Shown here: positions 43,256 through 54,098 of the stretch, piece after piece
Numbering within the stretch: the stretch's first letter is position 1
Layout of the letters: each line of letters starts with the position of its first letter
From: Areca catechu
Taxonomy: Eukaryota; Streptophyta; Magnoliopsida; Arecales; Arecaceae
DNA: 64,000 nt
Reading direction: 5' to 3'
NCBI GenBank assembly: GCA_021397845.1
Contig: CM038046.1
Location: forward strand, 64,498,021-64,562,020
The notes under the pieces: generated by a model
What the model was told of the DNA's origin: nothing
What the model saw: only the letters and a program-made list of their open reading frames with translations
Database searches by the model: none
Program-made: the position numbers and the translations under genes

Positions 43256-45036
43256 TGGTGCACAATGCTACGCACCAATTTAATACCTTAATTTTACTAT
43301 TCTTAGGTAGAATAGTGGAAGGGTCGAATCCTCAGGAACTTTTGAGTTATTTTAAATAGATTGCAATAAAATATTAAAAATTAAATAAAAACAAAATTAG
43401 CAGTAAAAATAATTAAGATATGATTTATCTTAACAAGAGTATGGCCTGTACCCGTAGATCATAGCCCGTCCCTTTTAGGAATAAATCAATCAAAATTATT
43501 TTACTTTAATTAAACTTACCTCACAAGCATGACTCGTATCCTTTGGGGATGAATTATCCTAGAGTCTAAGCTGCTTCAAACAAGGTAAAGGAAAACATGA
43601 ATCAATATGAAGTTAAAAGAGAACCTTTTCATTTCATAAAATTTGGAGTACATCATAAAATAAAATAAAATAATTATTGGAACAAGAGTCCCTCTTTCCC
43701 TTTTTCCCTGATTTCTGAGTAGCATGCTTTCTAGAAGACTTTGTAGCACATCCACGAAGTAGAGAAAGTGAATGGGAGGTTGGAGGAGTGAGGAGATGGA
43801 AGCGGATAGAACTATGAAAAGGGTGCGGAATTGAGGTGGAATGAGTGGAGTGAATAAAGGAGCATGGAATGGATCCCAGAAGATGATCCCCAAAGTGAAG
43901 AGGTGGTTCTCTTTAAATAAGTGGAAAGAGATGCATCTTGCCTACATGGGAATAGCGATGGTTTCCCATCATGATTTGCTCAACAACCTTGCATCCATCG
44001 CAATCTCCCCAACAGCCTCACACCCACTTTCTGTTCAGCGATCTTATCCCTACACCTGCTCAATCAACGATCTTGCTATTTTTACTCCGCGTATCCTTCC
44101 TTGTCGAACAACCTCAAACCCGACCACTCCTTCCTCTATTTGGACATCACTGATACTGTCCAACTCCCGATATGGTGCAGATAAGGAGGAAGAAAGCCAC
44201 TCCTTGGGCTGAGGAAGATGTGCACGATGGTTCTAGTATCTAGGGGAGGAGAACGATGGGCAGCATATTCCAGCAAAGATTTTGGGAGGCTCATAGTGGC
44301 TGGATGAAGGCGGCAAGGTGACTCAACGATGAGAGAGATAATTAGGACGGTGGCATCAAGCTAAAAGAGCTTCGGGATGATGGTGGTAGTCCTAGTGGAG
44401 AAGATAGTTAGAGATGGGAGAGTGACCATCGGCAGCTCATTGGATCAGTGGGGGGGTGGTGAACAGGGTGGAGGCCGGCCATATCTTAGAGGAGATGGCC
44501 GTGCGGGCGGTGTGTAGTGGCTTCGGTGGCATCAGGGTGGTGTTCCAATGGTGCGGATGGCTTCTTGGATAAGCATAGGGGAGGACAATCTTGGAAGGAG
44601 GAAGATCGGCCACTTGGGAGGCTTCTCGAGTGTTTTTATAGCCATCGGAGGCGTCTCTGGCCAGCAAGGGAGGTGTTGACGGTGGTGGGATGTTATGGAA
44701 AGGATTCTTCGATGGTGATTTGGCCAAAAATGCTTGGTGGTCCATGGTTTTGTGTCGTGGACCAACAACCATGGTAGATCGTGGACTGCCATTTGCTTCA
44801 TAGACCAAGCGACTCGTCTATGGTGGTTCGGTTGCTTTAAAATAAGTGACATCTAATATTAATTCTTTAAAATTTGATTTTGAGCCTGTTTCATGTCTAA
44901 TTTGAGTGTCATTTATGCTATTGGACCCCTAAAATTGAGCTCTTCACATGGTGGTATTTTTTACAAAATATTGCATAAAAGTATCAGTTTTAATAAAACA
45001 ATGTTGAATTAATTAATATAATTTTAATAACTATCA
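43256..45036 (-). repeat. LARD-like LTR, minus strand
   Basis: About 1781 bp, plus-strand ends TGGTGCACAATG and AACTATCA. The complement of the right flank, GTTCAAGTTCGGGGGA, preceded by AAGGACAAGCAAAG, is the polypurine region seen before 3' LTRs of large plant gypsy/LARD elements. The left end (TACGCACCAATTTAATACC, GGTCGAATCCTCAGGAAC) is typical of their LTR ends. Open frames at 43800-44850 on both strands match nothing I recognise and overlap each other, so I treat them as chance. A target duplication (CTCCA at 43251-43255) has no visible partner. Confidence 0.6.
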
Positions 45037-46180
45037 TCCCCCGAACTTGAACTTTGCTTGTCCTTAAGTAAAGTGAATGAATTAGTCATGTGTACTAACT
45101 AGTCCAAGAAGTAAAAATTATCTTACTAACTCTAAAATCGATTGATACCTGGTTAGACCATTAAAGAGGTACTTCATCGGATTACAAATTCTACCAACTT
45201 AGTGGCCGAGTTAAGCCCAAAGAAATTTATAGAGTTCTTCTTTTCCTTACTTTCTATCTCACTTTTTAAATCCTCTAACTTACATTGATTTTGGTGTAGT
45301 ATCAATGTATTTAGTCCCACTCTTCTTTTTCTTCTTTCTTTCTTTATCTTTTTTTAATATAGAGTTCGTGCAATGTCCTAGCAACTTGCTTTCTAGTTGA
45401 CCCTTGTAGCGAGCTTTAGGCCAATGACTCCCAAACCAGTTGGCTTTAGGGCATTAGGTATAGAATACCCTTCAAGCTTACTGACTCGAATCAAAAAGGC
45501 TACGTGCTAAGATTGTCTCTACAAAAGGTTTCTTTACATCCTCACCTTTTGACATGAACAACAATGCTTACTTAGGCGAAGGGGTCCAGTTACTCAATGA
45601 GAGTTAATGTAGAGTCAGTGCAATGTCCTAGAATCTTGCTTTCTAGTTGATCCATGTAGCGAGCTTTAGATCAATGACTCCCAAACCAGTTGGCTTTAGG
45701 GCATTAGGTGTAGAACACCTTCAAGCTTATTGACTCGAATAAAAAAGGCTGCATGCTATGATTGTCTCTACAAAAGGTTTCTTTATATTGTTACCTTTTG
45801 ATGCGAACAACAATGCTTACTTAGGCAAAATGGTCTGGTTACTCAGTGAGAGATGCTATAAACCTCATTTATTAAACTTTACATGGGACTTTTATGAATC
45901 TTTGACATTTCCAACTATATCATTAAAAGGTAGATTTTTTATCGAGATCAATATGTAAAAGGGTCTGGAATTACTCACTAAATTGTTTTGGTCTAAACTC
46001 TACCATTTAGTGGGCTTTCTTGATAATTTATCCATCATTATCTCTAAAATTATCTAAATCATTAATCATTCCTTATTTAGCAAACTTGATTATTTTCAAA
46101 TTGAGACAGTTGGTACACAAAACTGATTAAAGTTTTCCTCGAAGATTTGATTAATTGTCCCCCCTAACTTAATTTCCATT
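45037..46180 (-). other. LARD-like internal remnant
   Basis: Non-coding. It begins with the polypurine region and continues with A/T-rich DNA. A ~250-bp tandem duplication lies at 45361-45858, and TTGTCCCCCCTAACTTAATTTCC at about 46155 is another phrase typical of these elements. No gag or pol is present, as expected of LARDs. The junction with the following Tat repeats is not marked by an LTR, so the element seems truncated on this side. Confidence 0.55.
45361..45858. repeat. ~250-bp tandem duplication in LARD-like remnant
   Basis: 45361-45600 and 45611-45858 share AGAGT(T/C)(C/A)GTGCAATGTCCTAG, the CCCAAACCAGTTGGCTTTAG block and CTCTACAAAAGGTTTCTTTA, with scattered substitutions. Confidence 0.88.
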
Positions 46181-46317
46181 GTCCCTAATTGAAGGAGTTA
46201 CTAAAAAATGCATGACAAAGAAATGATGAGGCACAACCACTGGCGTGGAACCAGCATCGGGCATAGCTGGCAGCCACGCGGGCAAGAGATGCCACCATAC
46301 ATGGTGGCTGAATGAAG

Positions 46318-46671
46318 ATCCGTGGTCGAGCCCTTGATCAAGGTCAGCTCCCATATAGGGTCGAGCTCCTGGCTGAGGTCATGCTCTCGCCATCCGAGGT
46401 CGAGCCCCCAGTTAAGGTCATGGTCCCACCATCCGAGGTCAAGCCCTCTATTGAGGTCAGCTCCCATTTAGGGTCGAGCTCCTGGCGGAGGTCATGCTCT
46501 CACAGTCTGAGGTTAAGCCCTTGATCGAGGTCAGCTCCTATCCAAGGTCGAGCTCTCAGTCGAGGTCATGATCCTGCAATCTGAGGTCAAGCCCCCAATC
46601 GAGATCATCTCCCATTCAGGGTCAAGCTCTTGGCCAAGATCGCGCTCCCATTTTTCGAGGTTGAGCCCTCA
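46318..46671 (+). repeat. 37-bp minisatellite, left part, in Tat 3' region
   Basis: Variants of GAGGTC(A/G)AGCTCC... repeated with a basic period of about 37 bp and frequent 74-bp dimers (AGGTCAGCTCC at 46341, 46454 and 46528, then a variant at 46602). Element C splits the array; it resumes at 58845. Confidence 0.88.
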
Positions 46672-48259
46672 TGGTAGGGACACCAGAATCAGACATAGAT
46701 CATTGGATCCCATATGGTTTACTGATTAGGGTTTTTTTTAGAACCTTAGTCATGTGTCATAATTTTGTATGCAAGTAAGATTGAGTCCTATAATAAGTTG
46801 AGACTAGTTGATTGTGTCTCAACCCCAATCCAGTATCGAGTCCTGTATTTCAGTATAAGTCTAGTATGAGTCCAATTTTTATACAAGAGAGGAGATTACC
46901 TTATTTTGAAGTTCCACTAGGCCTCATCCAAGAGTTAGAGGCCACTACATCAGTTTATTGGATTTTGTGTGACACCCGAGGATCCAAGTTGCCTTTCTAG
47001 ATACCCTGATTCCTTCCAGATGCTCTCCAGATGCCCAGATTCTCTCCAGATGCCAGAGTATATTCCTAGACCAGGGCATATCATGAATCTAGAGGTCTAC
47101 CTTTGCCCAGCCCAAGAGAAATCAATCTTAAGTGCCAGGCCCAAGCTTTTAAGAACAAAGATTCCAGTCTAATGCCAGGAATATACCAGCCCAAGCACCC
47201 CATCATCTAGGAGGCCCAAAGCCCATCCGCCCTAAGCCCTTGGCTGGCCCTTGCTGCCCCCCATGAATCCCAACATGCCAAGAGGGGCGTCCTTAATGGT
47301 TGACCAAGTCCAAACATGGTGTAAGAGTTCAAATGAAAGAAGGAGTTTGAGTTTTTATTTCATTCAACTTGTATACTCCTAGTTCTAGGTTTATTTTGTA
47401 GTCTTTCTCCCACTTAAATTGTGTAAACCTATTCTAACAAGGAGAAGACTTGTAATCCCTTTAGAAGAGGGCATGGGAGCTCTATAAATACCCCACCCCT
47501 TTTCCTCTTGTAATCAATCTTTTTGTCATATGAATTAAACTTTGTTGAAATTTTGAGTTAATTGATATGTGCTCTTGTGTTGGTGTTGGTGTTTGGTATT
47601 TGTTGGTTTCTTTATGTGACCTAGCCATCCCTGTTGCCCTAGCATTCTTCCACGCCCTAGCTTGCTACCATCCAAGCATTCATATGCCCAAGAAAAGAGT
47701 GCCCTAGGCCACCCAAGCAAGGAGTCCATCATCCTTCACCAAGCCGCCCATTCCAAACCCTGATTCCACCTTCTTCAAACCATAATCTCCTTTTATTATT
47801 TTGTCGTTGCTTTCTAACAATCCTCTGATACTTGCACGATCCCCGAGGTATTTTCCCTTCCCATAGGAGGCCTTCTTTGCCTCTAGGACTACCCAAATCA
47901 GCCATCTAATCCAAGGGAATGGAAGCTTCATCATCTAGGCTCCAATCAGAGTGTGAGTGATCTCTTCAATTGCAGATTCTTCAATCCCTGTCTTGTAACA
48001 TCCTTCCCATCTCTTAATTTCTATTTTGTTGAAGATTAACTATCCTAAGATGGGAATTTCTCAATTCTTGGGTCTTGGTTTTTGTTATTTTGCATGAGCA
48101 TGCCTAAAATTACGATGACTCTTTGCATTGCTATTCATCCTGCTAGTCTTTACTTCATTTTAGGAATTTAGCTAGCAAATTAAAATTATAAAAAAATCTA
48201 AAAAAAATAGTTTACTTTTTTTCTTGCATGTTTAGCAATCTTAGAGTCATCCTACATTA
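46672..48259 (+). repeat. Element C 5' LTR
   Basis: 1588 bp, starts TGGTAGGGACACC and ends CCTACATTA (relatives end CATCA). A TATAAATA box lies at 47483-47490. It aligns with 57269-58839. Confidence 0.9.
47483..47490 (+). promoter_or_regulatory. TATA box of element C 5' LTR
   Basis: TATAAATACCCC, conserved in the 3' LTR (58073-58080) and in the LTRs of D and E at the same relative place, so it is a likely core promoter. Confidence 0.65.
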
Positions 48260-48262
48260 GTT

Positions 48263-48274
48263 TGGTATCAGAGC
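48263..48274 (+). other. Element C primer-binding site
   Basis: TGGTATCAGAGC, three bases after the LTR end. Confidence 0.9.
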
Positions 48275-49395
48275 GGATTTAGGATAGCCTTTATCTACAT
48301 TACGATCACAAACCCTAATTTTTGCATCCTACTAGCTACATTAGGTGTCTATTTTTTATCTGATTTTGACCACCTAGGAATTTTATTTTTCTGTGAAATT
48401 TGCATGAAATGTTCTCTATCTTGTCCTATATTTTTTCATAATTTTAAATTAATTTTAAAAAAAACCTAATTTACTAAAATTCAGCATATTAGAAACCCTA
48501 ACTAAAATCCTAATATTTCTGCATCAGTCCGAAAACCCTAGGATTTGCATCATCATATGATTTTTTTTTACATAAAGTTTGGTAGAGTTCATCATCACCA
48601 TCCATACTCTATTTTGTGATCTTTTAGATTTTTTTCTACATCAGTAACTATGTCAAAACCTGCATCATCTAAAACCCTAATTTTTGAATTCTGTTATTTC
48701 TGCATTTTGACTAAACCAAACCTAACCAACTTCCAAACCCCGCACTCCCAAGCCAAACATTGTTTGCTAACCCCAGTTAACTTAAACCTGACTTTTTACA
48801 TCATAAAATAATTAAAAAAATATTTTTATTTTCTGATTGTTATTACTTGCATCAGGACCATCGATTGCCATCATCTTTTAACCTAATCTTAAGGGCAACT
48901 GCTGTCTAACTTCAGGGCAGGATTTCATCACCTATTTTGGGCCCAAAACAACCATCATCATGCTGACCTAAGCCTAATTAATATAAATTAGACCTAATTT
49001 GCCCTAGAGGGCTAGGTGACACCAATAAGTCAGGTCCGAATTGTGTGGGCCAACCAATGTATTTAATCCTATGGCTATTACTAAAATCTGGTGTCAAGGC
49101 TGAGGGTCCAGAGTCAAATGACCAAAGAGGTGTTGTAGTTTTTAATTGGATCCCTCGGAAAGCAGGGGGGCCACCCGCACTCTTACCCTCTACCTAGCTA
49201 GAGGAAGAATTAGCTACTTGGTTAAGTGTAAGTTGAGCTGACCCATTCAGTTTTGGCTCTAGGTCTAGGAAACCCTAGAATTACTGATCCTTTGCATGCT
49301 TGGCTGCACCATCTCATTCTAACTGATTGTTTGATTGCATGACCACTAGACTAGGAATCCAATACCAGAAGTCTAAACCCCAACCTAGCTCAACC
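48275..49395 (+). other. Element C untranslated leader
   Basis: T-rich start (48300-48660), then the shared block GGGTCCAGAGTCAAATGACC-like near 49107 and the phrase CTAGTTAGAGG. Aligns with D's leader (51123-52244). No coding sequence seen. Confidence 0.65.
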
Positions 49396-49593
49396 ATGGA
49401 CCCCAGTCTATAGGCCTTCATGAAAACCTTGACTGAACGATTTGATCGGATGGACCAAAGGTTTGAAGCAATCAACCACCAAAACCCAAACCAAGCTTGC
49501 CCAATTAACCATTAATATTAACCAGATGACCCAATCCAATAACCAAACGATCCATAGGATTGATCCATTAGATGACCAAATAGGAACCCTAGA
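49396..49593 (+). pseudogene. Element C acidic ORF, N-terminal piece
   Basis: Starts ATG at 49396 (MDPSL, then a stop), heptad-like FDRMDQRFEAINHQN, ending in the GTL block where element D inserted (CTAGA at 49589-49593). Several stops and a shift near 49490. The protein continues at 55644. Confidence 0.7.
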
Positions 49594-51107
49594 TGGTGGG
49601 GGCACCAGGATCAGACATGAATTACTGGGCCCTATTTGATTTACCTAGCCGCATGTCAAAATTTTGTAATCAACTAGAATTGAGTCCTGTAATAAGTTGA
49701 GGTTAGTTGACTTGTCTCAACCCTCAACCTAGTCTTGTACATTGAGTCCTGTATACCAGTATGAGTCTAGTGTGAGTTCACTTCTTGTACAAGAGAGGAG
49801 GATACACTATTTCAAAGTTCCACTAGACCTCATTCTGAAGCCAGAAGCAGTTACACCAGCTTAGGGGAGCTCAATCGACACCTAGGTGCCCTAATTATGC
49901 CCTGATTTTTCCCAGGTGCCATTTCAAATGCCAGATTCCCTCCAGATGCTTCCAGAATATTCCATATGCTATAAGCCCATGTTTACCAGGCTATCCCAGC
50001 ACTCCAGGCATCCAAGTTCAAGTCCAGGAGCAAGCCCAAAATAAGAGAACCAAGATTCCCTTTTGAGGCCGGGAATATGCTAGCCTAGGGAACCAAGCAA
50101 CCTAGATTCCAAGGGGCCCAAGCCCAAGCTTCCATGCCCTAAGCCGAGCACCCCCATTGCAGCCCTAAAGTTCACACGCCCAAGGAGTGGGCATCCAAAG
50201 CTTTGACCAAATCCAAGGAGAGCAAAAGTGGGAGAAGACCAAGTCTTTTCTAACCTAGTTAGGACTCCTAATCCCTTTAAACATTGTAATTCTAACCTAG
50301 CTAGGATAGGAATTGTATTCCAATTTGGAAGAGGATTTGTAACCCAAGTATAACCATGGTTAGTGAGGGCATGGGAACTCTATAAATACCTCACCCCTGC
50401 CCCTCTTATAAGCATCTCTTTCTTATGAATAAACCTTGCTGAAATTTGGATTAATTTCCTTTTGTTTGAGTTTTGGTTCTCCCTTTGAGTGCTCTCCTTA
50501 TATTCCTGGATTGAAACCCGACTTCCCTAGCATCCCTTGGCATCCCTGGAGATCAGCCATGCCCAAGGAATTGAAGCCCTTACTGCCATCCAAGTCCAAG
50601 AGCTTCTTCTTCCCCGGCTGCCAGCTTTTAGCCATAATCCTGATTTCCTTCAAACTCTATTCCTTTTCTAATTTTTATTTGCTGCTTTGATTAACCTCTG
50701 ATGCTTGCAGGATCCCCAAGGTACTTCCCCTCCCATGAGGAGGCCTTCTTTGCTTCCATGACTGCCCAGATCAGCCATCATATTCAAGGGAACCGAGGCT
50801 TCTTCTTCCAGGCTCCGACCATAGTTGTGAGTGATCCCTTCTGTTGCTAAAATTTAATATCTGACTGGTGAGAATCCTTCCCTTCTCTTATTATCTGATT
50901 TTGATGAAGATAAACTATCTTAAACTGGGAGTTTCTAAACTCTGGGGTCCTAGATATTTCATTAGTTTGTATGGGTATGCCTACGACCCGATGATTCTTT
51001 GCACTGCTAGTCTTTCTGCTAGTTTTTACTTTATTTTGGGAATCTAGCCTGCAAATAAAATTATAAAAATCATAAAAAAATTATTTTATTAGAGTCATCC
51101 TGTATTA
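49594..51107 (+). repeat. Element D 5' LTR
   Basis: 1514 bp, starts TGGTGGGGGCACC and ends TGTATTA. It has TATAAATA at 50381-50388 and aligns with 54099-55638. Confidence 0.9.
50381..50388 (+). promoter_or_regulatory. TATA box of element D 5' LTR
   Basis: TATAAATACCTCACCCC, at the same relative place as in C and E. In the D 3' LTR the match is TATAAACACC at 54886. Confidence 0.65.
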
Positions 51108-51110
51108 GTT

Positions 51111-51122
51111 TGGTATCAGAGC
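51111..51122 (+). other. Element D primer-binding site
   Basis: TGGTATCAGAGC, three bases after the LTR. Confidence 0.9.
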
Positions 51123-52244
51123 AGGTTTAGGATAGTTTTTTATTTGCTTTGCATTCTCAAACCCTAATTCTGCTTTTTGTCCACTGCATTAGGTGTCTAA
51201 TTTCCATCTGATTTCGGCATCATAAATAATTTATTTTTCTATGAAATTTTTACTGCATGTCATTTGTTATGTCCTAATAATTATCAAAATTTTTATTTAA
51301 TTTTATTGAAAAACAAATTCAGCATAATAGAAACCCTAACAGAATCCTATAATTTCTGTAGCAATCCAAAAACCCTAGGTTTGCATCATCATATGATTTT
51401 TATTCTACATGAGATTTGGTAGGATTTATACTCACCATCCATCCTATGTTTCACATTTTTTTGATTTTTTTGTACATCAGGATCTATGTCAAACTCTGCA
51501 ACAACTGAAATCCTGATTCAGTGATTTCTACTACATTCTGCATCTTGACTCAACCTAATCTAATCAACTACCAAAACCCCAATCCCAAGCCAAACTTTGT
51601 TTGATAACCCCAGTTAACTTAAACCTAACTTGACACATCATAAATCATTAAAAAATATTTTGTTTTTTGATTGTTTTAGATTGCATAAGGGCCATCGATT
51701 GCCATCATTCTTAACCTAATCTTAAGGGCAACTCACTATCTTAGATAAGGGCAGGAATTCATCACCTGTCTTGGGCCCAAAACAACCATAATCATACTAA
51801 TCCAAACCTAATTAAAATCAATTAGACCTAATTTGCCCTTATGGGCTAGGAGACATCAACAGGTCTGGTTCGAGCTGTGTGGGCCAACTAGTGCATTTAA
51901 TCCTTTAGCTATTACTAAAAGCTGGTGTCTAAGGCTAGGGGTCCAAAGTCAAATGACCTAAGTGGTATTGTAGTTTTTAATTGGGTCCCTGCAAAAGCAG
52001 GAAGGGCCTCCCACACTCCCACCCCCTACCTGGATAGTGGAAGGATTAGCTATTGGGTTAGGTGTAAGTTGAGCTGACCCACCCAGTTTCTTGCTCTAAG
52101 TCTAGGAATCTCTAGATTGTACTAGCCTTTTTCTTTCTCTTTTACATGCTTGGTTGCATCATTTCATTTTGATTATTTGATTTATGCATGACCACTAGAC
52201 TAGGAACCCAATATCAGAGGTCTAAACCCCAACCTAGCTAAACC
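51123..52244 (+). other. Element D untranslated leader
   Basis: About 1.1 kb, T-rich then CCTAATTTGCCC / GGTCTGGTTCGAGCTGTGTGG. It shares blocks with C, E and A leaders. No coding sequence seen. Confidence 0.65.
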
Positions 52245-53180
52245 ATGGATCCTAGTCTAGAGGCTTTCATGAGAGCCATGATCGAACTTGACCGAATTGA
52301 TTTATCCAATAACCAATCCAATGCCCAAATTAATGCTAAACATGACCAGTCCGATACTAAGCTTGATCAAATGAACCATAGATTCAACCATATAGGAACC
52401 CTAGGCAAGACCCATAGAGCTGAACCCCAGGAACCCATAGTCCCTAGATTTGAACCCAAAACCTTTGATCCCATAACCCTTAGTACACCCACCCCTGTTA
52501 CCCCAGACCCTTGTCAATTTTCCATTAGCCAAACCCCTCTTACCACCCCATTGGTTCACCAAGATGACTTAGAAGAAGAAATATATGAGGCTGACCCAAG
52601 TCCGGTAGAGGAGTATGAAGATAATGAGTCTATTGAAGATCTAGAAGACTACCCTATAGAAGACCCAATGTTAGTTAGTCCAATAGAAACCCAAGTAGAA
52701 ACCAACCTAGAGCTAGTTGAATCAATAGATACCCAGGTAGAAGACCACCCAATATTAGTTGACCACACCCAAGTAGTAGCCAATCTAGATTTAGCTAACA
52801 TTGGCCATAATCAGTTAGTGGCCGACCCAGAGTTAGATAACACAAATCACACCCAAGTTGCAATGGAAGAGCAATTAGAGGAGACTTTAGAAGAAGATCC
52901 AATTGTAGAGCCTAGTCCTGAATTTCCTGAGCCAAAAGAATTTATTGAGGACTTGGCTTATCTCACCCAGTACCCTCAAGATGAAGTCACTTCCTTAATC
53001 CCAATTGAAGATCTTTTCCCTAAAATTAGTGACCCATTCTTCCATAAGGCAGAGCCAGTAGATAGACACCAACCACATAAGGTCAACCTGATTAGTTTAG
53101 GATTTATCCCTGACACCCCTTCTTATATCTTTGTCTATCCAATTAACCCTGAACCCTTTTCTTACTTTCTTCCCAATTAG
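52245..53180 (+). CDS. Acidic 311-residue protein of the non-autonomous chromodomain family, unknown function
   Basis: The only fully open long copy of this protein in the window. ATG 52245 is the start because the homologous ATG is kept in C and E and no upstream in-frame ATG is shared. Order: helical, heptad-like N-terminus (residues 1-50, MDPSLEAFMRAM, NNQSNAQINAKHDQS), a GTLGKTHRAEPQEPIVPRFE linker, a Pro/Thr-rich segment (75-105), then a very acidic middle (105-240) with repeated phrases (EEEIYEADPSPVEEYEDNES, PIETQVETNLELV, DHTQVVANLDLANI), and a C-terminal block (PIEDLFPKISDPFFHKAEP, HKVNLISLGFIPDTPS). I see no capsid, protease or zinc knuckle motif. It is about one third the size of a gag-protease region; it might be the N-terminal remnant of gag plus a linker, kept by selection or by chance. 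Confidence 0.7.
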   Translation: MDPSLEAFMRAMIELDRIDLSNNQSNAQINAKHDQSDTKLDQMNHRFNHIGTLGKTHRAEPQEPIVPRFEPKTFDPITLSTPTPVTPDPCQFSISQTPLTTPLVHQDDLEEEIYEADPSPVEEYEDNESIEDLEDYPIEDPMLVSPIETQVETNLELVESIDTQVEDHPILVDHTQVVANLDLANIGHNQLVADPELDNTNHTQVAMEEQLEETLEEDPIVEPSPEFPEPKEFIEDLAYLTQYPQDEVTSLIPIEDLFPKISDPFFHKAEPVDRHQPHKVNLISLGFIPDTPSYIFVYPINPEPFSYFLPN

Positions 53181-53529
53181 ACTAACCCTTAACCCACCTC
53201 TTATTTTCTACCATTTTCGGAAACTTCTTCTATTTTCTTTACTATTAGGTTGCATTTTATAGGAGTTTGCATGTTGCATTCATTCATTATTCATGTCATG
53301 TTTGCATCTTACTTTAGGAGAACCCTATGGAACCTAGTAGGAGTACATAGTAAGTTCTCATGTGCATGCCATGCTAGGGTCAAACCTAAAGAGTTTATAG
53401 TATGTTAGGTTTTGTCCATTAGAGTATAATAAAATGTTCTTTGATAGGGATGTCTAGTTGAGTCTATTAGGTATTAATTGATTCCAATAAATGCACAACC
53501 TGAGTTACATGTTTGCACCTGTACTACCC
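53181..53529 (+). other. Element D conserved spacer
   Basis: Non-coding. It matches the spacers in A, C and E. It carries GCATTCATTCATTATTCATG, TTCTCATGTGCATGCCATGC and the AGTCTATTAGGTATTA phrase. It joins the acidic ORF to the integrase tail, marking where the pol core is missing. Confidence 0.7.
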
Positions 53530-54098
53530 TCTACACAGCATATGAATATGGAAATTAGTCAAAAGCTGAACATAACTAATGAATTAAAAAACAACATGAC
53601 TAATTCTCAAATGAGAGATAAAGAATTTTGTAGGGGATTTTGTAGTTGAAAAGAATTTTTTGCTCACGAAGATGGCCCATCCAAGATAATGAATATCGGT
53701 GGACCCAATGCCTATGTGCATGAGGTACTACATGATTTAGGTATTAGCTCCACCTTCATCATCTCAGATCTTATAGAGTCTAGGGAGCTTGCAGTGATAC
53801 CTAGCGAGCATCTTGAGCCTATCCCTCCCTTTGAGAGAGAACCCACCCAAGAGTGTCCACCAACCAATTGGCTAAATAGTAAGGAAAAGATCGAGAGAAT
53901 CCTGGATGATCAAGCCATATGTACCCAAAATCATGGCTATCAGAGGTACTTGGTCTGGTGTTAATGTCGGCCAGAATCTAAGGACTCATGGATCATCCTT
54001 TAGGATCGGCAGCGCCTCAGCCCAAACCGACTCGAGCATTATGAGAGCCAAGTTATCCCATACTCAATGGGGTCGAGTTCCTCTAGCACCGGGAGAAT
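53530..54098 (+). pseudogene. Element D integrase tail and chromodomain
   Basis: Reads AQHMNMEISQKLNI-like helix, RDKEF, then SKIMNIGGPNAYVHEVL, GISSTFIISDLIESREL, EKIERILDDQAICTQ and GYQRYLVW. Stops occur near 53649, 53961 and 54000; the frame otherwise continues through DSWI and LEHYESQV to the polypurine tract. Same domain order as E, where it is open. Confidence 0.8.

Noticed and set aside
43576..44852. Host gene in the LARD-like LTR
   Set aside because: Frames are short, on both strands, without splice-consistent structure or familiar domains.
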